Below the pieces are notes generated by a model that had not been told where the DNA came from, made no database searches, and saw nothing but the letters and a program-made list of their open reading frames with translations. A stretch of DNA of 64,000 nt from Psychrobium sp. MM17-31 (GTDB lineage: Bacteria > Pseudomonadota > Gammaproteobacteria > Enterobacterales > Psychrobiaceae): contig NZ_JAKRGA010000004.1 in assembly GCF_022347785.1 (NCBI RefSeq), positions 1 through 64,000 on the forward strand, read 5' to 3'. Below, piece by piece: positions 60,301-64,000 of this stretch. How positions within the stretch are numbered: position 1 is the stretch's first letter; each line of letters opens with the position of its first letter. The translations under genes and the position numbers were made by a program.

Positions 60301-60693
60301 ATGCGCCATCGTAAGAGTGGACGTCAACTGAACCGTAACAGCAGTCACCGTCAAGCTATGTTTCGTAACATGGCGGTATCTTTGCTAGAAAACGAAGTTA
60401 TTAAAACAACTTTGCCAAAAGCAAAAGAACTGCGTCGCGTAGTTGAACCATTAATCACACTCGCTAAGAGTGACAGCGTTGCTAACCGTCGTTTAGCATT
60501 TGCCCGCACACGTGATAAAGCGGTTGTAGGTAAATTATTTACAGACTTAGGCAAACGTTATGAAGATCGCCCAGGCGGTTATACTCGTATTCTTAAGTGC
60601 GGCTTCCGTGCAGGTGACAATGCTCCAATGGCATACATTGAGCTAGTTAACCGCCCAGTAGTTGAGAAAGAAGAAGAGTCTGCAGAAGATTAA
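60301..60693 (+). CDS. rplQ: 50S ribosomal protein L17
   Basis: L17 is the last gene of the alpha operon. The 130-residue protein begins [20 protein letters not shown] and has [20 protein letters not shown], followed by an acidic tail. Confidence 0.99.
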   Translation: MRHRKSGRQLNRNSSHRQAMFRNMAVSLLENEVIKTTLPKAKELRRVVEPLITLAKSDSVANRRLAFARTRDKAVVGKLFTDLGKRYEDRPGGYTRILKCGFRAGDNAPMAYIELVNRPVVEKEEESAED

Positions 60694-60724
60694 TTTCTTC
60701 TGATTAGATGATATCTAATCTCTA

Positions 60725-60753
60725 AAAACCCGGCTTTATAGCCGGGTTTTTTT
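60725..60753 (+). terminator. alpha operon intrinsic terminator
   Basis: AAAACCCGGC pairs perfectly with GCCGGGTTTT around TTTATA and is followed by a T-run, about 31 bases after rplQ. Confidence 0.94.
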
Positions 60754-60808
60754 ATGCCCGAAATTTGTGTTAAGTTGCTTAAACTTCTCATACTCACGGA
60801 GCAAGACA

Positions 60809-61186
60809 ATGATTGGATACGTAACCTTAGGTACAAATGATTTAGCCAAAGCCGTCGCCTTTTACGATGAGCTTTTTGCCACTATTGGCGCGGGACGTTT
60901 TTTAGAAACAGACCAATTTGTGGCTTGGGCACCTTCGCCCGATAAACCAGGTGTCTCTGTAACTAAGCCGTTTAACGGTGAAGCCGCTACGGTCGGTAAC
61001 GGGGTAATGGTTGCGCTAGTGATGGACTCTCCAGAGCAGGTCGATGCATTTTATAACAAGGCTATTGAGTTAGGTGCAACCTGTGAGGGGAAAGCTGGCC
61101 CTCGTGACGATATGCCGGGCTTTTATGCTGGTTACTTCCGAGATTTGGACGGCAATAAATTGAACGCCTTTCATATGGCGATGTAG
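60809..61186 (+). CDS. VOC (glyoxalase/bleomycin-resistance) family protein
   Basis: The 125-residue protein has the vicinal-oxygen-chelate fold pattern: MIGYVTLGTNDLAKAVAFYD at the start and YAGYFRDLDGNKLNAFHM at the end, where the metal-binding His/Glu positions usually lie. Members act as lyases, dioxygenases or binding proteins; no substrate can be read here. An upstream in-frame start at 60767 lacks a ribosome-binding site, while ATG 60809 has CGGAGC about 7 bases before it. Confidence 0.85.
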   Translation: MIGYVTLGTNDLAKAVAFYDELFATIGAGRFLETDQFVAWAPSPDKPGVSVTKPFNGEAATVGNGVMVALVMDSPEQVDAFYNKAIELGATCEGKAGPRDDMPGFYAGYFRDLDGNKLNAFHMAM

Positions 61187-61213
61187 CTACCGCTGAGATA
61201 AAAATTTAAGACG

Positions 61214-61266
61214 AAAAAGCCGCCCGCTATTGCAAAAGAGTTCAATGCATTAGGGGCGGCTTTTTT
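61214..61266. terminator. Bidirectional terminator between VOC gene and hemB
   Basis: AAAAAGCCGCCC pairs with GGGGCGGCTTTTTT across a ~25-base loop. A-run and T-run on opposite sides let it work for both converging genes; hemB ends at 61296 on the minus strand. Confidence 0.85.
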
Positions 61267-61295
61267 ATTGGCTTGTATAGGCTATTTAAAGAGAC

Positions 61296-64000
<2,705 letters not shown>

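Overview
The window is a chromosomal stretch of a marine-type gammaproteobacterium, most likely from the Alteromonadales (Colwellia/Thalassotalea/Shewanella-like). This rests on protein family matches read by eye, on the hslR-hslO-pckA and gspC-N/nudE/cysQ gene order, and on a moderately AT-rich base composition with strongly biased codons in the translation genes. Genus and species cannot be fixed without a database search.

Layout. (1) 1-635: the 3' end of a 23S rRNA gene, a complete 5S rRNA gene and its terminator, then a decayed 5S-like copy broken up by palindromic inserts. (2) 732-5584: a DUF2927 protein, a MAPEG membrane protein, a small cysteine-rich protein, pckA, and hslO-hslR on the minus strand. 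(3) 5783-18887: a complete type II secretion operon gspC to gspN, followed by nudE, cysQ and a small DksA/TraR-type zinc-finger gene. (4) 18901-20229: a membrane diguanylate cyclase with a c-type haem motif, on the minus strand. (5) 20527-32851: secE-nusG, rplKA, rplJL, rpoBC. (6) 32977-36240: penicillin-acylase family protein, scramblase-like protein, GFA-family protein. (7) 36486-40869: the str operon rpsL-rpsG-fusA-tuf, followed by two decaying copies of the tuf 3' end. (8) 41234-44498: DUF1223 protein, isochorismatase-like hydrolase and a PAS-GGDEF-EAL protein. (9) 44836-60693: the S10, spc and alpha ribosomal operons including secY, rpmJ and rpoA. They are interrupted exactly at the S10/spc boundary by a minus-strand gene for a PTS-EIIC/EAL fusion. 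(10) 60809-64000: a VOC-family protein, hemB of the non-cysteine type, and a 7TM-DISM/GGDEF protein that runs off the right edge.

Most of the window is the core of gene expression: 28 ribosomal proteins, RNA polymerase alpha, beta and beta', NusG, EF-G, EF-Tu and the SecY/SecE translocon, each in its usual operon. Sigma70-type promoters with 17-bp spacers and GC-rich discriminators can be read upstream of rplK, rplJ, rpsL, rpsJ and rpsM, as expected for growth-rate and stringent control. The type II secretion system is a full structural set, lacking only genes commonly encoded elsewhere (prepilin peptidase, pilotin).

The unusual content sits at operon boundaries. The accessory cargo includes four cyclic-di-GMP proteins with four different sensory inputs. 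The tails of two highly expressed genes (5S rRNA and tuf) are followed by decayed partial copies of themselves carrying palindromes that share a core 8-mer in opposite orientation. That parallel is the least explained feature here. No CRISPR array, insertion sequence, prophage or tRNA gene was seen.
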